Shown: positions 20,400-33,101 of the stretch, piece by piece
Position numbering within the stretch: position 1 is the stretch's first letter
How the letters are laid out: every line of letters begins with the position of its first letter
Source of the DNA: Trichobilharzia szidati
Taxonomy: Eukaryota; Platyhelminthes; Trematoda; Strigeidida; Schistosomatidae
Direction: 5' to 3'
Assembly (NCBI GenBank): GCA_944472155.2
Contig: OX235272.1
Span: 96,478,020 to 96,542,019 of the forward strand
Length of the DNA: 64,000 bases
Translations under genes and position numbers: made by a program
Notes under the pieces: model-generated
Database searches by the model: none
Seen by the model: only the letters and a program-made list of their open reading frames with translations
Told to the model about the DNA's origin: nothing

Positions 20400-23300
20400 A
20401 GTTCACATGAATTATGAATTAGGTTTTATTATTATCATTATTAATATTCAAGTTAGTATTAGTAGTATTGCATCATGCATTTATATTTGAATAACTGTAC
20501 AAGTTAACAGTAGTAATATATTCGTGTATATATATATATATATATGCAACACGAATGATTCACACAGACTGATCTCTCATTAAAAGAAATTGTAAACAAA
20601 TACATAAATGATTTGAAATATTTATTATGTAATGTTTTCCTGTTTTTTCTAGAAGAAGGAGATATATATTTTGTCAACTTTCAGAATGAATGTTGAAAGT
20701 CTATCTGTATATCCGTCTATAAGCGTATGTATGTGGTGTGGATATATGTATATGTTTATTTATAATGCATGTGTATATTGTAATCAACTGTAGACGAACT
20801 GACAGCGTATACAGTAGCAACAGTAAGTAGCAGTAGGAGTAGCACTGGCGAAATGGAGAAGGAAAAACCGAAAATATGAAGCCAATAAGAGTATACACAA
20901 AATTGTGATTATCATGATATTGATGATGCGAGGAAGACAAAGAAGAGGAGCCAGAAAGAAGAGTATGGAAAGTGAGATAAAGCTGCACAGATTTCTGTTA
21001 TCATATATATCCTATAGGCTGATATTAAATGGCATTGCTTAAAGAATACGAGTAAATTAATGCCAAATATTTATCAACCAATACATCTATACAAATGTCT
21101 ATAATATATTAATATGAATAGACCAACAAATAGTCGAAAAATAAATGTATAAATGATAGACAATAAAGAATAAATGGCTAGACAGGCTAACGCATAGATA
21201 GACGGACTAAAAGGATAAATGAGGAGAAAAGTTTAATAAATATTCCATGAGAGCATAGTCATTTTCTCTAGACAAAACAGGCTCTCCGTTATTCATTTAC
21301 TTTCTCAAGCAATTCGAAGAGAAAGCGATAGGATTCAAGACAAAAATAATAAGTAGACGTGTGTGTGTGTGTTTAAAATAAACAAGTCAACAAATATTTC
21401 TAACTGACTTTTGTCATTTTCTAAAGTCAAAATATAAAAAGGCAAAAACAACATCAACAAGGATAGAGCGAGACAAAAAGAGATGCAGCAATGAGAGATT
21501 ATGCTTACATATTTGTGTGTGTATATATTATTTTACAGAAAACAAGACAAAATACGTAAAAAGAAGTAGTTGAAGAGGCGAATAATTAACTGTTACTTAA
21601 TTGAACAGTATTACTGTCAGTAATTTCAGTAGTATTAAACATAACGTCATTATGATAGGTAGTGGTAATATTAACGGTATCATTATTGTTAAGTTTAATA
21701 TGATAAAAAACAAACAAATTTGGATCATACAAGCTAATTAGCATAGGTTAGTCATCATGGTCGTTGTGGCAATGAAAGTAAGTTATATTTGTAATAATAA
21801 TAATAATAAAGGTACTGACCATAAAAACAAAAAAATACTTGATATAAATGTCATGAAATGCAATCTTTTGGAAGAAAATTTACAGACATATATATGTGCA
21901 TGTCTAGGAGGCGTACGAGTAAACGTGTTAATAAATTATGCCCGCAGACAACATAGACACTAATGTGAAAATGAAATAAGAAGAAGAAGAAGAAATGAAC
22001 TGATGAAAATACTATCAACTTTTTTCATAATACTTTTTATGAACTAATTAAATAATAATAGTAATAGTAGTAATAATAGTACTAATAAAAGTAATTATAT
22101 TGTACGTGTACGTAGTCGTGGTTTCTTAAACAATTAAAAACAACAAAAAGTGTTAAGATATATAGAGAGCAAAAACTAGATAAGAAAAGCGATAATTGCA
22201 AGGGAGAAGAAGAAATGTAACACTGACCGACAAAGCAGTTACATTTGAAAATATTTATCTCAAAATTTAAATTATTAAATAAAAGTACTAACTGCTCAAC
22301 ATATAGAAAAAAGAGAAAACATAACGCAAGACTAAGTTGTCTTTTTGTTTTGTTGTTACGAAAGTATTATAGAGAGATAACGTGATAACTCTTAATAATC
22401 AAGACTAGATTAGTAGAAGAGATATTATCATCGCTTTCTTTCTTTCTATTTTAGAAATAAAGAGGACGATAATATTTCCTCTTCCTGATAAGAGTAAATC
22501 CTTTGAGTCTACTGGCTATTTTTGTTTTACTTGTTGATTAACTTTCAAAGGTGGCTAATGCAAGACAACGAGATAAACAGGCACTTAATGTATTCCTTTG
22601 AAATTAGTTATTTTTACGATTCTAAGAGAATTTGTGTATATGTGTTAGAGCAGCATTTTTACCTATGTTATTGCTGTTATCCAAGACTTTAGCTCATTTA
22701 AACAAATTAACAAGAAGAGGCAGTAACAAAATGAACTAAAACTGCAATCTATGAGGTTCAGTAATCTTGATAAGTAGAACAACAAGACATTGCCTTCATC
22801 GGTGAATAATTTGCGAAAAGAGTAGACCATATATATATATATATATATGTCAAGACCTGAGCAGCAACTAAAGTTATATTTGTCCTTTGCGAAAATTTTC
22901 TTTCAATGAGAAAAGCATAGAAAGAGAAAAGTAATAAAGGACAGAGTGAACTGAATGAAAGACATGTTTGCTTTGTTTTGTGTTACTTATTTCTCACAAG
23001 GGAGCAAGTGTATACACTCCCACTCCCAAATAAATATACTTTGCAATTTCTCATTTTTTGTTTTCAATATTACTGAAATTCTTTCCTATTTTTTGTTGTT
23101 ATTTGTATTAATTCTTGACTTTATCGTTTGTTAGTTTACTTGACGTTATGTTTTGTTTTGTTTCTTTTCCACTTATGATAGAATTTATTTCTGAATAATC
23201 AGAAATGATTTAAATACATCGCCACTGAATTTGTTCTGCATTTTTAAACAATATGAATCAAACAGTTTAGTAAATAACGAGAAAAAGTTACTATATTTTA

Positions 23301-24400
23301 ATCATAATTATAATTACTATTATTTCATTATGTCCACTGGATTGGTCTGATTGACATTTCCACTGGACACAAATGGATAAAAGACTATACACAACATGAT
23401 TAATGAATGCGGTGAACGTGTAATCATTCATCAATAGAATAGAGTAAGGAAGACATATTTTTCAATTTGGCTATTGCATAATATTCTGTTTATCAAAATG
23501 AAGAGAAAAAAGAAACCGCGAATAAAATAGATTCGAAACAGAAACAAAATAACTATCTAGCTAACAATAAGGACACTTTTGTATGTTTTGTTCTAAAAAA
23601 GAATTTTCCCTGGATAATAAAACTGAGATACATATGCAACATTAGGGAAGGACTATAAGTGTTGGAAGACATTGGAAGAAGCAAAAAGGCAATGAAGAAA
23701 AAACCCACTGAATTCTTTATCTATCAACAACGACAGTTTATAAGTGCTGAAATGGATCTATAAGAAAATGATAGACGTGTGAAATTAAGCTTGTTCCTTT
23801 CATTCATGATTACTGGAACCCATTTTACTATAAGGCGATAGGGCATATATATGGAAGTTAAATTTCTCTTACTTTGCAATAAAGCAAGTAAGTAAACACA
23901 TAGGTAGGTAGGTAGTCAGATAAGTAAGTAAGTAAGTAACGAAGTGAGTAATTTGACAGATCCACACACATATAAACCTGCATATGCATGTTTTAATATA
24001 GGAAAGAGATATAGGATAGTTACAAGTAGTATATTAAGATTATATGACATGTATATTTATTGAGAAATCGAAATGCTGTTATCGTTCGACTGAGTGAATG
24101 ATTGACTCAACAGAGATGGACAATAGAAGAGAGGAGGCATTGACTAGTTGATGATGTCAGTCAATCAACTGGCTAATCAATCAGCTAGCCGTTATTTGGT
24201 CAGTTAGTCAGTCAATCAGTCAGTCAGTTATTTGATTAGAATAACAATATTCAAGTACTCATATCTGATATATCAATATTATCGAAGTCACTGAATCCTG
24301 TACAAATCAATTCCTATAAAAAGGGTAGAGAAAAAGCAAAAAGATAAGGTTAAATAAAAGTTCAGTGCATAAAAATGATGAGTGGTATGCTGAATGTAAT
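20400..24400. other. Purine-rich, low-complexity tract without genes
   Basis: About 4 kb of simple sequence: (TA)n at 20527-20545 and 22829-22848, (AAT)n near 21795-21812, (GAA)n near 21978-21995, GTAG/GTAA tetranucleotides at 23884-23940, and AGTC/AATC-type repeats at 24155-24230. The plus strand is clearly richer in A/G than in T/C over much of it. No coding sequence is supported. Confidence 0.6.
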
Positions 24401-25039
24401 TATGGGTTTTTCTTCAGAAAAGAGCAGTTTTTATCCTAAAATAATAAACTTACACCACGTTTTATGTAACATGCAATTTCACCCAAGAGTGCAAGTTATA
24501 TAAAGTTGGTTGTAAAAAGGATATGATTCGGTATTGAAAGTTTAAACTCTGTCCATGAGGAATATGTGTATGCAACAGTGGGTACATGTGAAGGTGGAAC
24601 TTTGAGTTGTGTTGTAAGTATCGGCGTTCACATTATCATCAGTGTAGTAGTGCAATATTTGTTCCACCTTACCTTCAATTATCCGACATACAGATAACTG
24701 TTTGTGATTTATTCTGTGTCTGAATAAGTGATATTTTGTAGATTCGTTACCACACAAATTAGGTAACAGAAAATCTATAATCTTTCATCTACATTCAAAA
24801 GACACTAGTACAACTAAGTCCAAAGGAATAACTCCTTTTCCAGGCTTACTTTTAGCAGGGTTTCGAAATGTATCAGCAAGGAGTCGAACCGCATGTGTGG
24901 CTGATGAACATTTATCACTGATAGATTATTATCTTGGGATATTTTTGGTGAAATCATAATTACCGATTGAAAACCTGTTCAATAGTGCAATGTGAGAAGA
25001 GTTCATGCAGTTTACAACATAGAGAAATACATTCATTTG

Positions 25040-26260
25040 ATGCAGGAAACTGCCTTTCAAGGAATGACTTCATTAGCATGTACACTCGATTAGTCAAAAT
25101 GTAGATGAGTTTTTAATCAACAGATGCGTCGTACATTTTCAACCCAGTCCGGAAACTATAGAAGAGGAGCTGAAGACCCTGAAAAGAATCCTCCTTGAAA
25201 ACGGTTACCCGGAACGTTTCATCACAAAAGCTATGAAGCCCAAAACACAAAAACCGTCCATGCTTACTGCTCCCAAGAAACTTCTCTATTTGAATCTACA
25301 ATTCAACGGAGATTCTTCCGCAGAAATACTGAGAAACCGCCTGTGCTGTTCACTGAAGAAAACCTTCTTCGCAGCTGAACTCAGACTAACTTTCTGTACG
25401 AAACCAATGATTCTCACGAACGTAAAGGATAAGCTTCCACTGGGGGCCTCATCAATGTGCATCTACCAATTCACCTGCTTATGTGGAGCTAGGTATGTCG
25501 GTCGTACCCAGCGTTTGCTATCCAAACGAATCAGCGAACACTTACCTTCATGGTTTTATAAAGGAGAAAGAAGATCCCCCCGCCACAGCTCTATCCTAGA
25601 ACACTTAATGGAATCCGGACACCAAGCAAACCCACAAAACAATTTCTCAGTTATCTACACAATACGTGGGAATCTTGCCAAAACAGTTCGAATTAAACTT
25701 CTTCAAACTGCAGAAGCAATGGCAATTCACATATTGAATCCTGAACTCTGCATACAAAAGAAGTTTGTTCAGTCACTAAATCTACAATGGTCCTGATCTA
25801 TCCTAACACCAAATACGTAATTTTGTCTTACCTCTTTCTTCTTTGTTTGTCTGTTTCTTAATTGCATTATTTTCTACCCCCACCCTCTATTTAATCTCTA
25901 CCCTCATGACGACTGTTGCTAACTCCATTTTCGTTTATTTTTAAGTGAATTCTACTCAGCTTATTAACTTGACTCTCATTCATTTTTCATTGAACCCTAT
26001 CAATTAGATTACGTCACCCAACCTACTTTTGTAACTTTATTTTAGTTTCTAACCGATTAACGCCTTCTAAATTACGTAATTTGTTGTCGAAAAATTAACA
26101 ATTGCATTAACACATCTTTGCAAATATTCCTTTTGTTGCCAAGAAAAATTACTATGAATTTGCGGTTTGTACAGCTTGAGAATGATATCGCCGAAAAGAG
26201 TAACTCTTTGCCGAACGCCTTTTCTTTTCTATGACTGAATGGGAATTTTCAAATTAATAA
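25040..26260 (+). mobile_element. Penelope-like element fragment, 3' end
   Basis: 5'-truncated Penelope-like retroelement comprising the linker after the reverse transcriptase, the GIY-YIG endonuclease frame and a 3' non-coding part of about 450 bp that includes a small hairpin (AAAGAG...CTCTTT near 26204). The reverse transcriptase itself is missing. Probably a relative of schistosome Perere-10/Cercyon elements; the right boundary is a guess. Confidence 0.72.
25077..25796 (+). CDS. GIY-YIG endonuclease domain of Penelope-like element (partial)
   Basis: One uninterrupted frame from after the stop at 25074 to TGA 25794-25796; the first ATG is at 25233 (187 codons). Before it the frame reads EEELKTLKRILLENGYPERF, a linker typical of the region between RT and endonuclease in Penelope elements. 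Counting from the ATG, the endonuclease shows IYQF (77-80) with a C-x-C (82, 84), YVGRT (88-92), R99, EH (102-103) and a probable catalytic Glu at 162 (TAEAMAIHILNPELC). The domain nicks DNA for target-primed insertion. All expected GIY-YIG positions appear present, but without the RT this copy cannot move by itself. Confidence 0.85.
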   Translation, partial: HVHSISQNVDEFLINRCVVHFQPSPETIEEELKTLKRILLENGYPERFITKAMKPKTQKPSMLTAPKKLLYLNLQFNGDSSAEILRNRLCCSLKKTFFAAELRLTFCTKPMILTNVKDKLPLGASSMCIYQFTCLCGARYVGRTQRLLSKRISEHLPSWFYKGERRSPRHSSILEHLMESGHQANPQNNFSVIYTIRGNLAKTVRIKLLQTAEAMAIHILNPELCIQKKFVQSLNLQWS

Positions 26261-26572
26261 ATATTTGTTTCAAACTATTTATTCGTAGTTATTAGTTATT
26301 TATATGCTCCTTCTAATATATCTTATATCACAGACAATGAGCACAAGACCTATATGCATTCACATGTAAGGTCAGAATTTCAGGTCAAAAGTAGTTCACG
26401 TATCCAGCTTCCTTATTTTACTAACTTAATACAAGTAAAAATAAATCTATGTATGCATACATGTTCAAACTGTTCACCTCAAACAGCCATAAGAAATAAA
26501 TCTCATTACTTGTCATTAAAGTATTTGAAGGAAAATTACAGTAATTTTATATGAACAGGCTGTTATACATAC

Positions 26573-26625
26573 CTCATTCGGATAAGCGATTCCTTCCATA
26601 TGCTCCGCACCACATGTACCAATGC
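26573..26625 (-). CDS. Candidate exon 3 of the large Ser/Gln/Asn-rich gene
   Basis: A 53-nt exon with a polypyrimidine tract and CAG acceptor (26628-26626) and a GTATGT donor (26572-26567). Preceded by the lone G that ends exon 2, it reads GIGTCGAEHMEGIAYPNE with no stop and ends in phase 0. The composition is ordinary protein, unlike the Ser/Asn-rich upstream exons, so it may start a folded domain. The next exon was not found. Evidence is splice-site quality, phase match and protein-like translation only. Confidence 0.5.
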
Positions 26626-27569
26626 CTGAACATACAAATGAAAAAAAGTAAAACAGTATGATAAACCGATATCAGTTAGCGATCTAAATTAGAATTAATC
26701 AAAGCCCTGTAAACCTACAGTGGTATCAGGCTTACGCTATGTATAAAACCAGAATCTGTTTTTTATTACAAAAAGGTGCTGAATGAAACTCAATATCTGC
26801 AGTTTCGGAATGCACTTTTAATAACTGCATGTCAAAAGTAAATAGTTAGTCTGTACCTTTTACTTCTCCCTAAATATAACAGTTAACATTACACTACCTT
26901 TGTTGAAGGGTTCAATATTTCATGTTACGTTATTCGAAAATTTTACAATTGTTAATGATGACTATTAGAGTATGGAATATTCAAATTCACTAGTGTTACA
27001 TTATTTCAGATTACTTAAGTAGTATGGTGTGTATTTGTAAATTTATCCATAATGTTGTCTGTTTCACTATGACAGAGACAATGGAAAGTAATGTATTCTC
27101 TCGAGGAATTTCGATAATGCAAAAGATGCCGTTGGAAACTGGACAAAATAATTGTCGATTACTTCGAATTATGAAGCGTTATTACAGCTCGGAAATAGAC
27201 AGGAAACGCATCAATTTTTGGGCTTGAAACTTTGAGGATCATTTAAAGACGAGAAACAACTAAAAGAAACCTTAAATCTCATCGAATAAGTTCCCACCCG
27301 TATAATTTAGATATCATTTTCGAAGAACCATAGCCAATAACATTTTAGGTTATCAGTAATCATTATTGTGATATCATAAATTCGTCCTTTTATTCAGTTA
27401 ACCTAATGGAGTGAACTAAACTCAACTTTGCATAAAAGGGTAGTACTAAAATTTGCCACACTTCATAAAAGCACACATAAAGGTTAAAAAAATACGAGAA
27501 ATAATTTCCAGGAAAAAGAATAGTTACATGGAGAATAATAAGAATTTGATGGAAATATGAAATCACAAA

Positions 27570-28000
27570 GAGTTAATGCGTCTGTGCCATTAACAACAGT
27601 TTCTAACCATTGGTTCTTAAAGTCTCAGAAAACCCCATTTAGGCAGCATACACCTCCGTACGTGGCATAAACTAACAGTTAAAAATCTTACGAACTGATG
27701 CCATGTTTTGATGTGACTACCTTGGACTCTTTTACAGTCTGATACCATGTCAGCTAACATTATTCAACAAGAAAGGCGATAACTTGACACGCGTAGCATG
27801 TGTCTTAACCATCTCAATCGATGCAGCTTCTCAACTCCTTACTGTAAGCCAAATATCATTATTGCTGACGATCACCTGGCACTAAAGATAGGATGCAGAC
27901 ACTGATACCATTAGGGTTAAAATTTATTTTGATAAAGTCTCACAGTAATATTTACTTATGACGTTTCGAGCACAATTTATCGCTCATAATCATACCAAGG
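27570..28000. repeat. Dispersed repeat family, copy 1
   Basis: The 27570-27840 part aligns loosely with 50335-50590, sharing a run of short words such as 'aaagagt(t/g)aatgc', 'actgat..ca', 'gctaaca' and 'aaggcgat'. The 27905-28000 part aligns with 62755-62840 through 'ttattttgataaa', 'tgacgtttc' and 'gctcataatcat'. Type unknown. Confidence 0.55.
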
Positions 28001-28832
28001 CAGACACTGATGGTCTAGATGTTACAAATACTTTTTACAACCAAATGTTTATAAAACAGGGAAGCATTTAAATCAAACTAAGATCAGACCTAGATGAAAC
28101 ATCTTCACAGTGGCACAATAATGTTCCAGTGTTATTTCATCTAGCAAATACTTAAGACTGTATGCATACATATATTTCAACATATCGAGATTATAGGGGC
28201 GTCATCTTGACGTAACACTTGTAGAAGTTTAGTTATATATAGCGAACTAAATCATTTCACGAATATTTTGCAAGTCCAATTAAGCTAATACTAATCTTCT
28301 ACTCTTCTAGTTAATCCTGTCCTACGTCATACAATTTCAACTTATTAACTGCATAATAATTTTTAAAGGAATTCTTTCTTTTTAACACCAGAGTATACAA
28401 AGCATTTAATTAATTAATAACTTAATAATAATAAATTAATTAACTAATTAATTATTTAATTAATTGTGTCTTGTTAAAAGAATCAAGTTTCTGTATTTAC
28501 TTATTTGAACAGAGCTGTAGAAGATGGTTAACTGATCATTCCATATTGGTTTGTTGTGAAATGATCTTTGCATTGATGTTCAACTTTCGGAGAAAAATGT
28601 TTCTTTTGCTATTGAAAGTAAACTTCTGACTTAATTAGTTAATATTTCTTTTGTCAAATACTGGAAATGAAACGCTTAGTTTCCAAAGAATTTCAGTAAG
28701 ATCTGGCCAGTTTCCTTAAAATTATTCAATCTAACTATTCTCTTTTAATAATAAAAGTTAAAGTTTTTCCGTCTGTTGTTAAATCTGTTCACCAAATAAA
28801 ATCAGTTTATGCTCACTATATGAAATGATGCA

Positions 28833-29061
28833 GTACGTCAGTGGTTCAGTAGTAGTATACTCGTCAACCACTCATGTTTTCTGAGTTCAACTCCCGGTTG
28901 ATGCACGCGTAGCCAGTAGTAAGCTCAATAAAGAGGTGATATTGGGCATGAGGCTAGAAACTCCACCCCGCAAAATAGAAACATCAATACTAATGAAACT
29001 GAAAAGCTAAAGCTTGAAGACTTATATTCCACTCAGAATGCAGGGGAATAAAAGAAAGAAA
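28833..29061 (+). mobile_element. tRNA-derived SINE, complete with target duplication
   Basis: Flanked by a perfect 15-bp duplication, atatgaaatgatgca (28818-28832 and 29062-29076). Head 'gtacgtcagtggttcag', box B relic 'agttcaactcc', body 'gccagtagtaagctcaataa', tail 'gaagacttatattccactc' ending in an A-rich run. Confidence 0.88.
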
Positions 29062-31212
29062 ATATGAAATGATGCATTTTGTAGAAAGGCCAGTTTACTG
29101 ACAAGGAAAATGATTTAAACTACATTTTTTTATTCAGTCCTTTATTAACTTTAAATTACTAGTCCTTCAATGATTCTAATCTGGCTGTGACTTGGATTTT
29201 TACCTCATCTTCAATTATCATCATGGAGAACATCAATAACAGTTTGCCAAACCAAGAAAGACTATGTCGTATTGTTTCAAGTATCAACTGCTTATTGACT
29301 AACTTATAATAATTTAAAAAGAGTAATTAGTTAAGCAGGAGTTGGATTAACCAAGATTTATACCAAATACCTCCACTATGTAAAAGTAACGAAAACTTGA
29401 ATTAAAGAAGTGATTCTTTGAATTTTTATAAAGTTTACTAGCTTGACAATCGACATAACTTATAAGATAATTGTTTTTGGATCATGGACTCCTCAAGAGA
29501 ACTCCATTAAGTGGATGTAGGTATATCTAACTGACATATATTCTAAATAACAAATAATTGCGTATCATGAATTTCATTACAATATCACTATGTTTTTACT
29601 ACAGAAGAATACTCAAAAACTAGTTTTTCTTATAAGTAAATAAATATATATATATATAGTAAGGTAAAATTACTTCACAATCTTGAAAATAAAATGAAAA
29701 TCTATGAGGGAGTAACACAAGTAGATAATAATAAGTAAATATATATTATTATTATCATCAACCCCTATTTACTTAGTTTTAAGAAAGCAAATTTTTCAAT
29801 TCATATTGTGTGAAACAGTATGAATGACCTAAGTGACTATACTTAGACTGACTCTATATATCGATAATTTCACTGAATTACAGGATTTTGTTACTTTTCT
29901 GGAATAAAATTTAAACACTGATACGCACACGTTTATATACACAACACACACACACACAAATGTACACCTTTGCATATAGCCACGTATATATGATTGTTAT
30001 TATTACTATTATTTTTGTTTCAATGACCTTTGAGAATTCAGTACATTTTATTTCGTTAGATTACATATTAAACAAAAAAGTTACATTAGAACTGGTTTTG
30101 TACTTTTGTTATCAATGTCTTTTACAGTTTGTCAAGATATGATATAGTCTTTGATTATTTCTGTTTAACTTCGTAATGATATTAAGTTATCGTCTATTGG
30201 CAATAACGCTTGTATGTGTATCAAATTGCTCACTTTCCTGAAAAATTTAAACACTGATCTGCCTGTACATCATCAATTACACTGATCATTTCTGAATAAA
30301 TTGAAAATTAGAGCATACTAAGAATCTTAACATTGTACAGGATGAATTCTAATAAAATTGGTTATAAAGATCTTTAGTGTTTAAAAGAAAGATCTCAGGA
30401 GAAATAACTTTCTTTTATCATATTATTAGTTTTAAGTGGAGAAATGAATTTTACTCACTAATTAAAACCAAAACAAATAGACAAAATATTCCTTTTCCAA
30501 TTTTTAAGTTAAAAAAGGACAATTTATAACGAAGTAGTGAAAACACTTCATAAAAAATGTATTTGAGAGGTTTATGGCTGATGGGCGTATATTACCGAAG
30601 AAATTATAACATGATCGGTGAAGCTACCTAGCGAACTCCAACGGATATGAGTTTAGTGCGTTAATCACACCGCAAAGCACCACAGAAACAATACCACCGG
30701 CATGCGAAGATAAGCAGACAGAAAGTCGAAAAGAGGGATTTCACCACCTCAATCGAATACATTTGCTGAATATTGAATTCACATATAGTTTTAAAGAGTT
30801 ATAAACCAATTCCAATCAATCCTTCAGAAAAAAAAACCGAAATACAAAAGACACCATTGGTAGGTGAAAACAGCATTCTGGAGTTCTTTTAAGGTTATTG
30901 GATAATAACAGATAAGACAGGGTAAAATTAAGGATATATAACACATTATTTTCAGAAAAACACTCTCCTGTTCCCACACGGTGTGAAGTATTCAGAGTGA
31001 ACTGACTAGAAGTCATACTCCACCTTAAACTTGTACTAATGGGTGCTCATCAGTATGATCTATCTGTCTACCAAATTCCCTTAAAAGTCAAGCATAAAAT
31101 TACAGTTAATCTCAATGTCAGAAAGTTTATATCATTTGATCACATTTGTAAATCTGGCTGACAAACTTGTACTGACGCCAAGAAGCTGTTAACTACATCG
31201 ATTACATATAAT

Positions 31213-31434
31213 TTCCTTCACGTTCCCCACTGGAACATAGGGCTTCAAGCTTATGGCTTGAAGTTTCTGTAGCAGTGTTTATTTTACAGGATGGAGTTCT
31301 AGCCTCATGCCCAATCTTTCCTCTTCACCAGTATTATTTCTGGCTTAGCGAGGTAAAGGAGTACGTCGGCCGGGGATCTAACCCCGGACCATGTGCATGG
31401 TCGGCGAGCGTCCTAACCCCTATGCCACCAACGC
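31213..31434 (-). mobile_element. tRNA-derived SINE, well preserved (minus strand)
   Basis: Reverse copy very close in sequence to the SINE at 103-322, including the 'gacgctcgccgaccatgc' head and a box B with one change (ggttagatccc). Its tail end is at the left ('ccccactggaacataggg'). Similarity to 103-322 suggests both come from one recently active subfamily. Confidence 0.85.
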
Positions 31435-32295
31435 CGTATACGTATGGATAATTTAAATTATTACAGCCTGATTGAACTTTATGAAAAACTACTTAGTTTA
31501 TAATTAAACCGACAGAGACATGTTAGATATAGAAAAATTCGGTGAAACAACTACGTACTTAGCAGTGGGGTTTCATAGCTAAATTGGTAGTGAGCTTCTG
31601 CTAATCAGAATCTCATGTTATCTTCAATTATCGTCTACTGCAAGACAATAATCTCTCAACCTAAGACTACCTCAAATAATGCGACTACCTAAACCGTTTG
31701 ACACAGTGACATTTCAATATATGATTATTCACCATTCTCAAGAAAATCAATCTCCTCGATTACAAACACTAAATGGTGTGTTTATCTTCCTTTTATAATG
31801 TGATTTAATTACTGTTAATAAAAGTCAAGAAGAAATAAAGTTGTCTATCTTCTATGTTCCAATTATAAATGAAGCAATAACAAATATGCTAGAGAGAAGA
31901 TGGCAAGTATTGCCGCGCATTATTACCTATTGGAAAGTCTCAGAAGTATCATTTATCAAAAATGACGAAGAGGAAATTGAGATCATCTGAAACACTGTAT
32001 TAAACGACTAGAAAACAAAGGGTGAAAACCACGAAGTTTATCAGGTGGAAATATAAAATGTAAAATTTTCTACAGTCACTACTGAATACACGTTTTACGC
32101 TAGGTACATTTAAAAAAACTGACTGACTTTAATTTACATACTTTCATAAACCAAATATCTTTCAAGTGATTAGGAGAAACCTCTGAGATTAAATTTGATA
32201 TTTTTGATGTTCATAAGCTCGCCACAGTTATAACTATAAAGACGACTACATTTCTATTCCAAAATAACTTGAATTTTACAAATCTTTCTATGATT

Positions 32296-32475
32296 AATGC
32301 TCGGCTTCTCTCTAGTAAGTGATGCTTTGACGTTTGAAACGAATAGCACTGGGTTCGAGTCTGAATGGGGAGACCATCACTCACTAGGGAATCAAGGCAT
32401 ATCCAGCCAAAGAGTTCAAAACAAGAAGAAATGTTCATCCTAGTCTCCACCTACAGTCACCATCCACCAGTTAAT
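32296..32475 (+). mobile_element. Sm-alpha-like SINE with hammerhead relic
   Basis: Head relic with box B 'gggttcgagtc' (32351-32361), then 'catcactcacta', then the ribozyme region 32402-32445, where CTGATGA has become CCAAAGA but GAAAT and 'atcctag' remain, followed by 'cagtcaccatccacc'. Layout as at 57955-58125. Confidence 0.65.
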
Positions 32476-32691
32476 ACATAAAAAAAGCATTTCACTCGAA
32501 TTTTGCTTGCCTTAAAGTATGCTCTCATTAAAATAAGAAGTTTGCCAGGCTATTTTTTATAAAAAGTGACTTTCAGATTATAGGATGTGTGGGGATTTTT
32601 GATTAACTTCAGTTGTTAGATTTTCGTCACGAACTAGTATCAGCCAGAGAGATTACTAAAGTCAGATTTTGGATATATGTTTCTATGGTTG

Positions 32692-32872
32692 GTTTGTAGG
32701 GATTAGTTTTGTTTTTACGAGATGATCTCGGGTTGATATCAGTTAGAGAACCATTGAATATCAGGGAGTACAGGACAGCTGTTTCATCCTAGCCGACGAT
32801 TCCCAAACCAGGATTAAACAGCTGTCCAGTACACCCTGGTTTTCAATGGTTCTCTAACTAATATATGTTTCT
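32692..32872. repeat. Inverted-arm repeat, internally deleted (copy 2)
   Basis: Two near-perfect inverted arms of about 57 bp (32736-32790 and 32815-32872), each with 'aacagctgtcc' and 'ggttctctaact', separated by about 25 bp. The left arm continues outward to about 32692. The tRNA-like middle and most of the ribozyme core are gone. The transcript would fold into one long hairpin. Confidence 0.78.
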
Positions 32873-33101
32873 TCTTGTTTTAGGAATATTCAGCAGTCTG
32901 CACATAGGACTAATCAGAAGTGATACAGTTAATTTTGGAGCAAAGAATTTGTGATATCTTTAAAAACCAGATCAGGGTTGTTAATAAGAACATATTAATT
33001 GATCAAACTCGACAGAAATTTTTATGTAACAAACATCGATGTGGTAATCAGTTGAGTTGAAAAAGTTAGAATTCAGGGATCATTAGATTCTAATCGAAGT
33101 G

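Noticed and set aside
20701..20988. 95-codon minus-strand Ser/Leu-rich frame
   Set aside because: Composition reflects simple purine-rich sequence on the other strand.
23884..24230. Short spaced tetranucleotide repeats considered as a CRISPR-like array
   Set aside because: They are simple microsatellites with no unique spacers, and the genome is animal.
26160..26230. Possible hammerhead in the 3' part of the Penelope-like element
   Set aside because: A GAAA next to a small hairpin is present, but no CTGANGA and no stem II at the right spacing.
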